Assembly (NCBI GenBank): GCA_914767715.1
Contig: OU612074.1
Coordinates: forward strand, 5,781,501 to 5,845,500
DNA from: Membranipora membranacea
Lineage: Eukaryota > Bryozoa > Gymnolaemata > Cheilostomatida > Membraniporidae
DNA length: 64,000 nucleotides
Direction of reading: 5' to 3'
The position numbers and the translations under genes are program-made. This document shows positions 50,026-63,612 of the stretch, piece by piece. The notes under the pieces were generated by a model. It worked only from the letters and a program-made list of their open reading frames with translations. It did no database searches and was not told the origin of the DNA. Each line of letters starts with the position of its first letter. Position 1 is the first letter of the stretch.

Positions 50026-50677
50026 TTTTTTGTCATAGCATGTATCCAAGTTAAGTTCTCTTGTATAAGAAATGACAATGACAATAACTCATGCTAGCCA
50101 AATAGCCTAATAGCCAAGTAGCTAATGCAATCTTGATTGGAATATAATATCAATGAAAACAGGAAATTGAGGGAATTGAAAGGAATGGCTTGACTAGTAA
50201 TCATTGATTACGTCTTTGGTAAAAACTTGGCCCGATTTCAGCAAAAAGACCAAAACAGAACACGAGCTCTACAGGATATCGTCATTGTGCAGCTATTCAA
50301 GTACCCATAGTCACACATGTGGGTGACCTTGGCAATAATAGTGCAGTATCATCTAACATAGATATTTGAAGCTCAAATGGCGTAGATCGTTGTATCCTGG
50401 CGTTGATAAAAGCCACAATAATAGATATTTTTATGACATTTAATGTAATCATTTTCAATTGGTTTGATTAGCCCTTGAATTTTCATTAGATTAAATAATA
50501 GAATATAATAAAAATGACTGCTTTTTCAATGACACAATGGACACAATTTCATTTTAATTTATTTTGTTTGTAATAGGAATTACTATTTTTTGTCATAGCA
50601 TGTATCCAAGTTAAGTTCTCTTGTATAAGAAATGACAATGACAATGACTCATGCTAGCCAAATAGCCTAATAGCCAA
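50026..50677. repeat. internal insert, partly deleted (unit 4)
   Basis: The insert begins at about 50,122. Around 50,535 the text jumps from TCAATGACA to CAATGGACAC, removing about 47 bases present in units 2, 3 and 5. Confidence 0.8.
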
Positions 50678-51116
50678 GTAGCTAAACAGCTGGGATTTCA
50701 TTATCATTTCATCGGCTTTGTTTTTGTATTTTTATCATCATTCCATCAGCTGTTTTTTGTATCAGATAAATAGCGAGAGCATCAAGATACAAATCATTAT
50801 ACTCAAGACACATAATCAGTGATGTTGTTTAGTGAATGTTTATTCTAGACAATAATAATCAGATAATTCTGAAAATGCTATTTCTCTGCTCTGAAAGACA
50901 AGTTGTATGTTATATGTAAAATGCTCAACTCTGACTACCAGAATTCTCGAACTCGTCACACAGTTGTAATAATTTTGTGACAATGCTATTATTTTACCAG
51001 GGCACAACCAGTACTGACGTCCATTAATACATGACAATTGTCATGCCACTCCAAGAATAATTTGAGATGACAGATTTCAATAGATGACACTTTCTAAAAT
51101 AGAAACAGAAAATCAG

Positions 51117-51124
51117 TATATAAA
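51117..51124 (+). promoter_or_regulatory. TATA box of gene 2, copy 4
   Basis: TATATAAA, same context as copy 2. Confidence 0.6.
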
Positions 51125-51370
51125 CATGTACAATAAGAACAACCAATCATTCAAGATTTTCTCTTAAAATCAGAACTTAACAAAACTCAGTGGTAAGTTT
51201 ACTTGCTAGTGCATATTATTTCATTGGACTACTGCGCAGGACACAAAGAAAACTCACAGTGATTAAAAAATTCATTTATCTACATTTCAACTGGGATATA
51301 TTCCAAATCGTTAATTATGAACTAAACTACTGAAATGAAATGAATTATAAATTTCTTACTTTTGTAGAAG

Positions 51371-52333
51371 ATGAATATTCTGATCACAGCCCTTATCTTT
51401 TCTGCTGTAATTGGTGAGTTCGACATTCCTAGGAAGACACATCAGAGTGTTCTTAGAGATTGCTATCCTGTACAGTGAACTTCAAAATGTTGTAGCTATA
51501 CTCAATTAAACATTTATAAATATTCACATTGACTCATGAGTGCATAGCAGTACTGTGACTTTGTACTAATTAATTGTTGATTTTATTCCATTGCTGCATA
51601 TTACTTCATTGATGTCGTCTGATTTTCTCATGGTTATGAATCATAGTAGAGTTTCACTACAGATGGAATCCTTTTCATGTGTTATTCAGGTGTGAGTTCG
51701 GGCTTTATTTTTTTGGGAGGAAAGAGGAAGAGGTAAAAGATGCTAATCAGGCCACACTCCAAGCTATGCCGCCCTAAGCTTCAGTAAGCATTGATTGTCT
51801 TGATTCAACTAGATGGTGTACTTATTGCGCTGGACATAATGTATTCTAAAATTAGCAAGGTAATGGTGTTTGTAAAATTAAAAAAATACGGCAATTTATC
51901 ATGTACTTTTATATTTCAGGTTGGAGATCAAAGGCTACCAAGAAAAAAGATGCTATATTTAACCTTCTTTTCTGTTTATATTGTAAAAAAATAAAATGCC
52001 TTCCTGATTCTTCTCTTTTTGTTTTAAACTCCAGCTTTGGCAATAAAAGATAAACTATAAATGAAAATTGATGTAAGGGCGTATAGTAGAAACGGAACAA
52101 CCTCCTCCAAATTCAATGGACCTGTTATCACCAAGAGAATTGCTGCATTCAGTAATAATACGAGACAAAACAACGACTAAAATTTATGAAGCTTTAACTT
52201 GTTTTTCTCTTTCTTGATTATATATACAGTTCCACTCAATATCTATAGTAGTAGTGTTGCAAACATCCAATCAACTGGACTTTACTCATTGTCAGGAGAT
52301 TTTACAAAATTTACAAATGATCATCATGTATAA
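51371..52333 (+). CDS. small secreted peptide (gene 2), array copy 4, with stop-loss in exon b
   Basis: Signal exon 51,371-51,413; candidate 3' exons start at 51,690, 51,920, 52,035 and 52,230. In candidate exon b, T to A at 51,994 turns the TAA of all other copies into AAA. The frame then stays open for 19 more codons (KCLPDSSLF... ending FGNKR) to TAA at 52,051-52,053, adding a third cysteine and crossing the AATAAA motif. If exon b is used, this copy makes a longer peptide. If it is not, the change is silent at the protein level. Exon d is unchanged. The change is a single-base call in one repeat copy and could be a sequencing error. Confidence 0.45.
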
Positions 52334-54660
52334 GTGTCAGTCTTGCCCTTAGGTGATCACCAATCTGTCTAGATAAGGGGAACATGTAACCATCACCGCA
52401 TACTCACCACGTAGCAATATCCCGACATCCGCGCTGCTTTAGGCGGAGTATGAATTTAAACTCAATTCAGAGATTTTTTTTGCATTATTTGTTCCCTTTG
52501 GTTTTGTGGCCAGAGTATTTATGATTGTTACACTACTTTAAAACATAATGGAGGAGCTCTGAGATTCACCCTATGCATGCAAATTTAAACATGGCAGTAT
52601 TATGGTAAAGGATATATGCAGGACAATGCAATGCAGCTATTCTAATAAACAGTGTGCTGTTCATGTTCCAGTAGATATACGAATGCTTAGAGTAGTGTAT
52701 GCATCCATATAAATACGACCGTGATAAAATGAAAGGCAGCATTTGTACAACAATCTGTACTATACAGTATGCCCTGTGTTGATATAATATGCAGTGTAGT
52801 TAAGTTATGTTACTCAGCAGTGGTCCCTAGTAAGAATTATCAGATTATTTAAAGCCTGAGATTGTATATCTTGATGTTTGAGATTGTTACATTATGACTG
52901 ATAGGGAGACTAGCAAAACACAATCTGTAAAGGGCGATTAGCAAGACAATATCTGTATCGGCCATTAATCTTTGGTCATGGTTGCCTACAGTTTTCACTC
53001 TCGTCTTTTCCCTAACAAAGTCACTAAAAGGTATTTGTTGGTTGGTATTCACCTATGGGCTTACTTACTTCGGATTCCGAAATATTTTCAAAAAATATGA
53101 CACACAGGACACACAACTCTCATACACTATCTCTGTCTTTATCTCGATGCAGACAGGCCATGCGTGTGTACCTACTACTACCTAGTAAATCAAGCATTTG
53201 TTTTGAAGGAGAAAGATTGCAATTACTATGGCTTCAATTATTTCTTAGGCTTTCACTCAGACAGTGACACACAGTCTGGTTCTAATTGAATATTGAGGTT
53301 TCTGGAGAGGGTGTTGAAACCTAATTTTAGCCTTACCACCATGTTTTACGTTTTGTGAGACACATTCCACCAAACTACAATCAATTGGTATTTCTAAAGC
53401 TAGGCGTTGCGAGGTTTGGTATATGGTATACAGTATAATATAAGAGAGAGATTTATATGAACGTTTACTCACCTAAAAAGATGTACTGTAAAGAGGAAGA
53501 GATATCGCGTTGACTGTCCAAGGTCAAGGCTAATAGTCTAGATGGTACAATTCCGATAAGGTGCTGGTCTGCTAAGATCTCGGATAACCTCACAGTATTT
53601 ACCCACCATAACAAGATAATTCTACAATAAATAGTCCTATGGTATCTATTGCACAAAAGCCAGCAAAGCTTGATCCTGTGCCATGACCTTGCAACAAAAC
53701 AAACTAATTTTCAAAATCATAATTCATGAAAATTCATAAATATATTGCCATTGTTTTGTCATTTCGATTTTTTGAAGTCAATACTGGCCTCTAGGGTCGT
53801 CGCATGGTGCTTTTTTGGGTGAGAAAAAACGTGCAAACGTTCAAAACACCTGCTATCCTACTGTCAGTATATTGACACCTCAGATATCCTTGGTTGAAGG
53901 GCAATTGGGGGACCAATATAATTGTTCGAGCTGTGATGTATGCGATCTCAAATAGTTCAGAAGTAAAGATTTGCCCATGAAAAATCTTTCCAGCATTCTC
54001 TTCAAATATAGTTCAAAACTGTTGGTCGTTTAGGGAGGATACAAAAGACATCGATCATCCAGCAGTGAGTCCGTTGCCGACATTAAAATGAAGTTCATTG
54101 TCATAATTTAGTTTGTGTGGAATGCCATCGATCACCCACCATTAACAATAATGGACTGCTAATCCAATTATGTCTTATTAGAAACACTAGTCTGTAGATA
54201 TGACATTACCAATAAAATAAGAACCAGAGGCTACACTGTTATTGACAAAGTAGCCTACTGCTATAGGACCCTGGTAAGGAAATTGACACAAAATATGTAC
54301 TGCAGGATGTCTGAAATTTAAACAAAAACAGGTCAATCCATGACTTTCACATTTATCAACACGATTAGGTGGCAAAACTAAACTTTTTCTACTTTTCAAC
54401 AGATTCTACTTCTAAATTTCCATCAATTATTATTTTAAAATCATTGAGCATTGGCATCCCTTAATAATAGAGCCATTGCTGTGTTAGTTTCCCCAAGTGG
54501 ACACAAAAGACATCAATCATCAACCGGTGCTTCTAGTGCCAATAATAATAATAATAATCCAATGATTGTTTATGACAAACACTAGAATCTAGATACAATT
54601 CAACATACAGTAATGCAAGAACCTCTGCACAACACACATGTCTTCAGCTAGAAATCATGA

Positions 54661-57081
54661 GGCAAGCACATAGAGTTATTATATACTCTAGAGTGGACAA
54701 TGCAGTGCTGAAAGCGTCCTACTTAATTATTGCGAAATCCATCACACAACGCAATCTGGTTGTGCATGGCTAGTGCCTGTATCATATAACTTATCATTGA
54801 GAATATGCGTATTGGGCATGACAATTTAGATTTCTAGAGCGCTTATATCCATTTTTTCAGAAAATTTTTCATGGGACACCATGTAGATCACTTGCAGGTA
54901 TTTTCACTTTCAATTCCATGAGGCAACGAAAACTGGTTGTGAGTGGATAGTGCATGAATCATTGACTTTATCATTAAAAATATTAGAATTGGACATACAA
55001 ATTAAGTTTATTGATCGAGCACTTATAGCCATTTTATCAAAGAATTTCACATGTAACACCATTAACCTCACCATCACCTGCAGGTACTTTCTCTTCCGGT
55101 CAGTTTGACATTTTATTATTCTCCCTTTAAAATAAGCCAACTATCAACCGCAAATACATGAGCCTAAATCTCGATGACAGGGCCAGCTGGTTTCTGCCTC
55201 TTGCCAGGTATTTTGCTGTGTCCTGTCTCTCTAACTAATATGTTGCACACTCAGTCGGTGTATTTTATCTGTTCAGTTCCAGCTACTGGCGATGATCTAT
55301 GATAACATGTGATAAAAGTAGCCTGTGGAAAAGCGATTGGAGGCGAAAAGTTTGCTGCTTACCTTTATCGTTTTTAGAGCATTTTTAGCAATATTTTTGT
55401 AAAACTTTTCATGCCACACTAATAGATGTCTTGCAAGTGATTCCTTTCAGGGGGCAGACAGGGGACAAAAAAATTTGTGTATCCCCTTAAAACACCAAAA
55501 TCTCAACTGCCAACACACCATCCCGATAAAATCACAATTACCTGGCTAGCAGGTTTTTGCCCCTGCCACTTGCCTGCCTGCCAATTAAACTGTCTCCTGT
55601 CTCTCTAACTGAAATATTACACACTCGTGAGTTCATTTAATCTGTGAAGTATAATGACTTCCAATTATACAAGATGAGCAAGTAACCCGTGGCTTAAAAT
55701 TTTCAGCTTAAAGATTTCGGTTTTGGTTTGGCTATGTCATTTCTAGCTCTAAATTCCCTCTCCTGGGTAGCCACTCGTTTTTGTATTGCAAAAACTATTC
55801 AAGCCAACACATCAGGTTAAATCAAAAGATCCATAAGCTCTTCTGCTGAGTCCCTGATTAGCAAGAAAATGTCGAACGGACAAATCAAGATACATACTTG
55901 ACCAGATTGACTCTACATTTTCTAAAATTCCCTAACTCAGTCTGAAAAATTGTATGAAAATGGCAATCAGTTATCAGTTGCAATACATTATGGAGAAAAC
56001 ACCATAATATTTCGTCTTTGCAACTCAAATCTTCTGTTGAGAAGAGTACAGGGGCGTAATTAGACACTTTGATAATATTTCATCGTTAGGTACATATAAT
56101 AGTATACAATGTGAATTAAAATCTTTTAACCAATGTTATATACATCATCAGTCCAAGTCTTTCTATTTGCACTCACTACTGCGTTCTACCAATTTTCAGA
56201 AAATTATACCAACACAACTGATAATTAACATGGTTATATTAGTGCTGAGAAAGCCGATATAATTTCGCTCTCTCACCGATGTGACATTTTTAAGTTAACA
56301 GATATTTCTGATTTCTCACCATACTCAAAATAAGAGATCATTTCTTTCAGAGGGGGGGGGGGGGTGGGTGTGATGCAATTTCCTCTCATGGTTGTTTAGG
56401 AGTAGGAGGTGGCTCAGTTGGTTAGAGCGCCGGACTTCAAATCCGGTTCGAATCCCACTGCAGTCCATCTTCTACTGGGGATTGGTTGGTCCCCCAGGTG
56501 TGCTCCGACCTGCCTGCAAACAGAGAGCAATTTGGCGCAGATATTGCGGCCTCGCCATTAAGGCAATAATATTTCGCCGCCCATTCCTCGGGATGGGCGA
56601 GTGATAAGACATCGGATTTTAATCAACCTTTAATCAACCTTATTTGTAAATATAAACATCAACATCATATACAGACAGGACACAGCTAATATGGCTGGCA
56701 AGTGGCAGTGAAAAAAATTAAGCTAGCCCGGTAGTAGTTTCTGTTTCATCACAGTGATGTGTTTGCGGTTGAGATTTTGGCTTAATTTAGTCGGAAAACA
56801 GACACAAATTTTCCACTGGCTGCTAGTGAAAATACCTGCAAGTGATCCACATAGTGACGTAAATTTTTTTCCAAAAAAATGGCTATAAGCGCTCTAGAAA
56901 TCTAAATTTCTGTGCCCAATACATATATTCTCAATGATAAGTTTTATGATACAGGCACTAGACATGCACAACCAGATTGAGACTTGTCATGGATTTCGCA
57001 ATAATTAAGTAGGACAAAACCTGTTGCTATTTTTGTACACATTGTCCGCTCTAGAGTATATAATAACTCTATGGGCAAGCA
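54661..57081. mobile_element. foldback element, unit 4
   Basis: Element 54,669-57,073 with GGCAAGCA at 54,661-54,668 and 57,074-57,081. Confidence 0.8.
56397..56640 (+). mobile_element. SINE family A (unit 4)
   Basis: Same site; preceded by a run of 13 G. Confidence 0.85.
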
Positions 57082-59903
57082 CTTGCCTTCTCTAATGCCA
57101 CCTCCTCATGGTCTCAGCAGCATGAAGCCATCTCGTTGTGATGATGAGCATTCCACTTCCAACCCTCAGTGCATATTGTCAGCTAAAAAATCGATTTTTA
57201 TGCTGTTGCAAAACCTGAGAAGCTGCCAACTTTATTTTACTATTCCTTATTTCACTTCAAAATGTTCTCCCAATCAGTTTGATAACTGAACCCAAGCCAA
57301 GCCAGCGCATGGAGGATTGCTTTCTATCACCTCCTCGGCGCAAATGCACTATCATCAAGGCATCAGCCAATCGTGCCAAAGTCCACTACTCTAATTACCA
57401 CATTGAGCATCGCACTAATCACAAAACAGTGAGCTGACTGTGATATCACATCTCCTTTGACTGCCTTTTGTGCAAAGGCCAAGCTTTGAGAGCGATCATC
57501 CACTGGATATCACAAACTGAAAACTGCTTGAGTGAAACAGTTCCAAGTCATTTTTGTATTGAGATTAAGTTATATTAAGGCTTCGTGTAATTCAACTATC
57601 TATTGAAAGCTGATCAAAATGTCTTTCCTGTTAAGCTTGTATGTAAAGTTACCACCATGTCTACTGCAGAATAATTTTACTTTTCAGTAATTTCTCATGT
57701 ATCAATTTAGTTGTCACTCTGAATAATATTATTTGAGGCTTTTGAAACACGACTACTATTGAATCCAAAGAAAAATCCTTTTTATTTAATAGCACATGGT
57801 AGGACATTCATGATAGAAATGGATGAAAATAAGACCTTTTAATTCACATCTATTGCCACGACTGCTAAATTTCATATATAGTACATTTCTGATCTTCTTG
57901 TGGCAGATCGCTCAGAATAGGTTATTCTTAAATTGATAAGCTGACATCAGCCTATTCTCCTTTTTGGGCAAAGACTCGGCTGGTCTTTGTGTCAATATGC
58001 AAGTACAAAATTTGGGTACAAGATATAATTGTCATTTCTTTACCATAATATCAAATGGCGCTTCACTCTTAACAAAAATAGTTCATTTCTTCTGTATTCA
58101 TATTTTTTTGTTGAAGTTATCAATTTCCAATTGATGAGTGACATTGATCCGGAGGAGGGTACCAACAAAGACCTTGGCCGACAATGGCATTTTTATTATA
58201 GGATTAAAGGAAAAACTATGATGATGCATTGGTAAGCTTGGGTAAACTTGAAGATTGGGCCAGCTTGTACATGTCAGTGATTTGGCTTGACAGAACACGA
58301 CCTCTACAGGATATCGTCATTGTGCAGCTATTCAAGTACCCATAGTCACACATGTGGGTGACCTTGGCAAAAATAGTGCAGTATCATCTAACATAGATAT
58401 TTGAAGCTCAAATGGCGTGAATCGTTGTATCCTGACGTTGATAAAAGTCACAAGAATAGATATTTTTATGACATTTAATGTAATCATTTTCAATTGGTTT
58501 GATTAGCCCTTGAATTTTCATTAGATTAAATAATAGAATATAATGAAAATGACTGCTTTTTCAATGACAGTTCGTCCCTGACACCAAATTTCATCGCATT
58601 TGATAGAGTTTACGTATATTTGGACACAATTTCATTTTAATTTATTTTGTTTGTAATAGGAATTACTATTTTTGGATTCACTTTTCTTTCGAAACATGAG
58701 GCAAGATTTTGGTTAACCAAATAACGTTAGCAAATGCAGTTTTACAGCGGTGATCAAGGGAAGTCACTCTGAAAAATATAAAATAACATACGAATAATAC
58801 ATACAATATAATCATTCATAGTCATAAAAAATATTCTCATGAAATATACCAATAACTATATTGTATTATTTTTTGTTTACATAACAGTTTTGACACATAT
58901 AAAGCACTCAACGAAGTACTTCATGCACACAAATCAACACCAGACAAGTTTTACATCACAGAGTAAGGATATACAGAGAGGAAACTTCAATGATCATTAT
59001 AGTGCCTGCGGTTTTTGATTAACTGGGGGAAATTGTGCACAGCTGGATGCCGAAAACTCTACCTTTGATGGGCCATAATTCATTCTGCCCAGTATTTTGG
59101 TGATTGATTTAAGGCCACACGTTCTCATGCAAATTTCTACTTATTCTTGCAAATTTAATTTCGTATCAATGTGAACCTACCACACATGATTCTCATCTCC
59201 GAAAATTTCATGAGCGCAATCCTCCTGCGCCAATACGAACAAACGATAGACCTAACAGTGATATGAAATAAAAATATTTATATCAAGGAGAAGCTGTTAC
59301 TTGTTGTTTACCGCCCAGTGATTCAGCTTCTATGTATGCCTCAACCATCTCCTCATAATTATTTCAATTGGTACTCATAATTCACTGTATCCCTTCCCCC
59401 CTTACCCAAGGTCCAAAATTGAATGAGAAACTCTACATATTGATCATCCACTCCATCTTTTTACCAAAGTTGTGTTTGCATAGATTTGACCTTGACTTTT
59501 CAATCAAAACAGGCAGCCACTCAGATAGCATTTTGAGAAGATTTATACTATCTGGTTACGTGCATTGTTAACATACAACGTTCCACAAATTGTGGGAATC
59601 CCAATCCAAACGAGAGTTTACGTGAAATTTACTCCTAATTGTGAGAAAACGACCCCATATGACTTCACTTTAAGACAGATTTTTCTTTTGGTTCTACTAA
59701 CAAGAAAATTCAGTGACAAGTTTATGACATGGCAGTCTAGAACCCTATATGTTTCAACTCTGGCTTAAGATGTTTGCTATTGAATTGTGTTCAACAGTTT
59801 TTTTGAGCATGATATTTGAAACCAGAGTTGATTGATGAAGTTTCATGGCGGACAAACACATAAAAGATTTTTTCCAAGTAAGTAAATGCTGCCAAAGCAG
59901 GTT

Positions 59904-60112
59904 GCTCACTCAACACTTCGAGCCGGCAAAATAGTGTGCCTAAAGGGCAAGGCTGCAATGACCGCGCCAATTTACTCTCGGTTTGTAGGCAGGTCGGAGC
60001 ACATCTGGGGGTCCAACAACTCCCAGTAGTCAGTGGAATGCAGTGGGATTCGAACCCGCGACCTGCAACACTTGCAAGCTGAAGGACTGGCGCTCTAACA
60101 ACTGAGCCACCA
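59904..60112 (-). mobile_element. SINE subfamily B (unit 5)
   Basis: Positional equivalent of the unit 2 copy. Confidence 0.75.
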
Positions 60113-61257
60113 CATAATATATTTCCTTTAACAATTACATGAGGTTTGATATGGACTGATCATCTCCTGTATGATATATATTGACTTTCACAGAAGTCTA
60201 AGCATTTCTCGCAATAAGTATTATGCATAGAGCATAAGCATAGATTCATTTGATTCATATTACTGTAAGTTATTGACTGGGTTGCCACATAATCGATAAT
60301 CGCTTGTTGACTTTGCAGGACTTAAAATAATAATCTTTTTCTCAGCAGCCTCGCATGCCACTGTGCATTATAAGCTGATAGTCTACAACTTAAACAGATA
60401 AAGAAGATTTGCTAGCAATAAGCACACTACTGCATCGTTCCAATGTTATATTTTATTAAGGGTATAACTGAGTGGTGGTGTGGGTATACTTCTCATTAAT
60501 AGGGACAGTAAGGTTGTGATCAGATACTCAACTCTTTCACAATGTCAAGCGAGCATTCTGAGACACTAGCGCATTAGAAATATCAGTTATATCGGTCAGA
60601 CCTTAAAAGATGCACACCTGACTTCTCCACTGATTCAACATCTTTTGTTGGAATGACATTTACAGAATAGAAAATTCTCGAACTCTTGAACAGGCCAAAA
60701 ATTTACTGACACTTGGTTAGTGATTTTTTAACGTGTTTTAGTGGTATTTGAATACTTCATAAAGAGGATCAATTTCAGTAAACAAATGTCATGTCATTTT
60801 CTCCTGTGATATGACTGATACTTTGGCACATTTGTTTTGACAGTGAAACCATCCCCAGGCTTCACCAAGTGGGATCGTCAAACAAATATGCATCCTCAAA
60901 TATTCAAGTGAGAATCAGATTTGGTAACTAAAGTCATAGTGTCAGCAGCTATATTATAAAGGTGTTAGACTGTAGGCACGAGGATTGCAAACCAAAGTAT
61001 GCAGTTTAGCACGAAAGAATTTTTCAATGAAAGACATCAAGTTCATGTATAATCCAGAGCTAAGACCATGTCTGCAATTTTTCCTTTATACATGAAAATG
61101 TTTTGCTAGTTGTGATACTTCTAGGGGCATATATAAAATACAATTATCATGAACTTCATCACAATAACACTGACTTTTGCATCCAGTTTTGCGGGGACAG
61201 ACAAATGCATCAGCCAATGCGGATGCAAAATGAGGATGTGGAAATGAGAGCTTTCTA

Positions 61258-61957
61258 TTTTTTGTCATAGCATGTATCCAAGTTAAGTTCTCTTGTATAA
61301 GAAATGACAATGACAATAACTCATGCTAGCCAAATAGCCTAATAGCCAAGTAGCTAATGCAATCTTGATTGGAATATAATATCAATGAAAACAGGAAATT
61401 GAGGGAATTGAAAGGAATGGCTTGACTAGTAATCATTGATTACGTCTTTGGTAAAAACTTGGCCCGATTTCAGCAAAAAGACCAAAACAGAACACGAGCT
61501 CTACAGGATATCGTCATTGTGCAGCTATTCAAGTACCCATAGTCACACATGTGGGTGACCTTGGCAATAATAGTGCAGTATCATCTAACATAGATATTTG
61601 AAGCTCAAATGGCGTAGATCGTTGTATCCTGGCGTTGATAAAAGCCACAATAATAGATATTTTTATGACATTTAATGTAATCATTTTCAATTGGTTTGAT
61701 TAGCCCTTGAATTTTCATTAGATTAAATAATAGAATATAATAAAAATGACTGCTTTTTCAATGACAGTTCGTCCCTGACACCAAATTTCATTGCATTTGA
61801 AGAGTTTACGTATATTTGGACACAATTTCATTTTAATTTATTTTGTTTGTAATAGGAATTACTATTTTTTGTCATAGCATGTATCCAAGTTAAGTTCTCT
61901 TGTATAAGAAATGACAATGACAATGACTCATGCTAGCCAAATAGCCTAATAGCCAAG
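61258..61957. repeat. internal insert with flanking repeats (unit 5)
   Basis: Insert about 61,354-61,870, complete as in units 2 and 3. Confidence 0.8.
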
Positions 61958-62395
61958 TAGCTAAACAGCTGGGATTTCATTATCATTTCATCGGCTTTGT
62001 TTTTGTATTTTTATCATCATTCCATCAGCTGTTTTTTGTATCAGATAAATAGCGAGAGCATCAAGATACAAATCATTATACTCAAGACACATAATCAGTG
62101 ATGTTGTTTAGTGAATGTTTATTCTAGACAATAATAATCAGATAATTCTGAAAATGCTATTTCTCTGCTCTGAAAGACAAGTTGTATGTTATATGTAAAA
62201 TGCTCAACTCTGACTACCAGAATTCTCGAACTCGTCACACAGTTGTAATAATTTTGTGACAATGCTATTATTTTACCAGGGCACAACCAGTACTGACGTC
62301 CATTAATACATGACAATTGTCATGCCACTCCAAGAATAATTTGAGATGACAGATTTCAATAGATGACACTTTCTAAAATAGAAACAGAAAATCAG

Positions 62396-62403
62396 TATAT
62401 AAA
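62396..62403 (+). promoter_or_regulatory. TATA box of gene 2, copy 5
   Basis: TATATAAA, same context as copy 2. Confidence 0.6.
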
Positions 62404-62649
62404 CATGTACAATAAGAACAACCAATCATTCAAGATTTTCTCTTAAAATCAGAACTTAACAAAACTCAGTGGTAAGTTTACTTGCTAGTGCATATTATTT
62501 CATTGGACTACTGCGCAGGACACAAAGAAAACTCACAGTGATTAAAAAATTCATTTATCTACATTTCAACTGGGATATATTCCAAATCGTTAATTATGAA
62601 CTAAACTACTGAAATGAAATGAATTATAAATTTCTTACTTTTGTAGAAG

Positions 62650-63612
62650 ATGAATATTCTGATCACAGCCCTTATCTTTTCTGCTGTAATTGGTGAGTTC
62701 GACATTCCTAGGAAGACACATCAGAGTGTTCTTAGAGATTGCTATCCTGTACAGTGAACTTCAAAATGTTGTAGCTATACTCAATTAAACATTTATAAAT
62801 ATTCACATTGACTCATGAGTGCATAGCAGTACTGTGACTTTGTACTAATTAATTGTTGATTTTATTCCATTGCTGCATATTACTTCATTGATGTCGTCTG
62901 ATTTTCTCATGGTTATGAATCATAGTAGAGTTTCACTACAGATGGAATCCTTTTCATGTGTTATTCAGGTGTGAGTTCGGGCTTTATTTTTTTGGGAGGA
63001 AAGAGGAAGAGGTAAAAGATGCTAATCAGGCCACACTCCAAGCTATGCCGCCCTAAGCTTCAGTAAGCATTGATTGTCTTGATTCAACTAGATGGTGTAC
63101 TTATTGCGCTGGACATAATGTATTCTAAAATTAGCAAGGTAATGGTGTTTGTAAAATTAAAAAAATACGGCAATTTATCATGTACTTTTATATTTCAGGT
63201 TGGAGATCAAAGGCTACCAAGAAAAAAGATGCTATATTTAACCTTCTTTTCTGTTTATATTGTAAAAAAATATAATGCCTTCCTGATTCTTCTCTTTTTG
63301 TTTTAAACTCCAGCTTTGGCAATAAAAGATAAACTATAAATGAAAATTGATGTAAGGGCGTATAGTAGAAACGGAACAACCTCCTCCAAATTCAATGGAC
63401 CTGTTATCACCAAGAGAATTGCTGCATTCAGTAATAATACGAGACAAAACAACGACTAAAATTTATGAAGCTTTAACTTGTTTTTCTCTTTCTTGATTAT
63501 ATATACAGTTCCACTCAATATCTATAGTAGTAGTGTTGCAAACATCCAATCAACTGGACTTTACTCATTGTCAGGAGATTTTACAAAATTTACAAATGAT
63601 CATCATGTATAA
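62650..63612 (+). CDS. small secreted peptide (gene 2), array copy 5
   Basis: Signal exon 62,650-62,692; candidate 3' exons start at 62,969, 63,199, 63,314 and 63,509. Exon b keeps its stop (63,273-63,275), unlike copy 4. No coding difference from copies 1 to 3 was seen. The distal poly(A) signal is inside the window near 63,923. The exon structure is uncertain, as in copy 1. Confidence 0.5.

Larger units (their letters stand above)
47062..58292 (+). repeat. array unit 4 (11,231 bp)
   Basis: Shorter than its neighbours because of a deletion of about 47 bp inside the internal insert near 50,535. It shares the one-base deletion near 48,268 with unit 3 and an AATTTTATGAGC variant near 47,974 with unit 1. 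Its gene 2 copy has a stop-loss change in candidate exon b. Confidence 0.95.
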
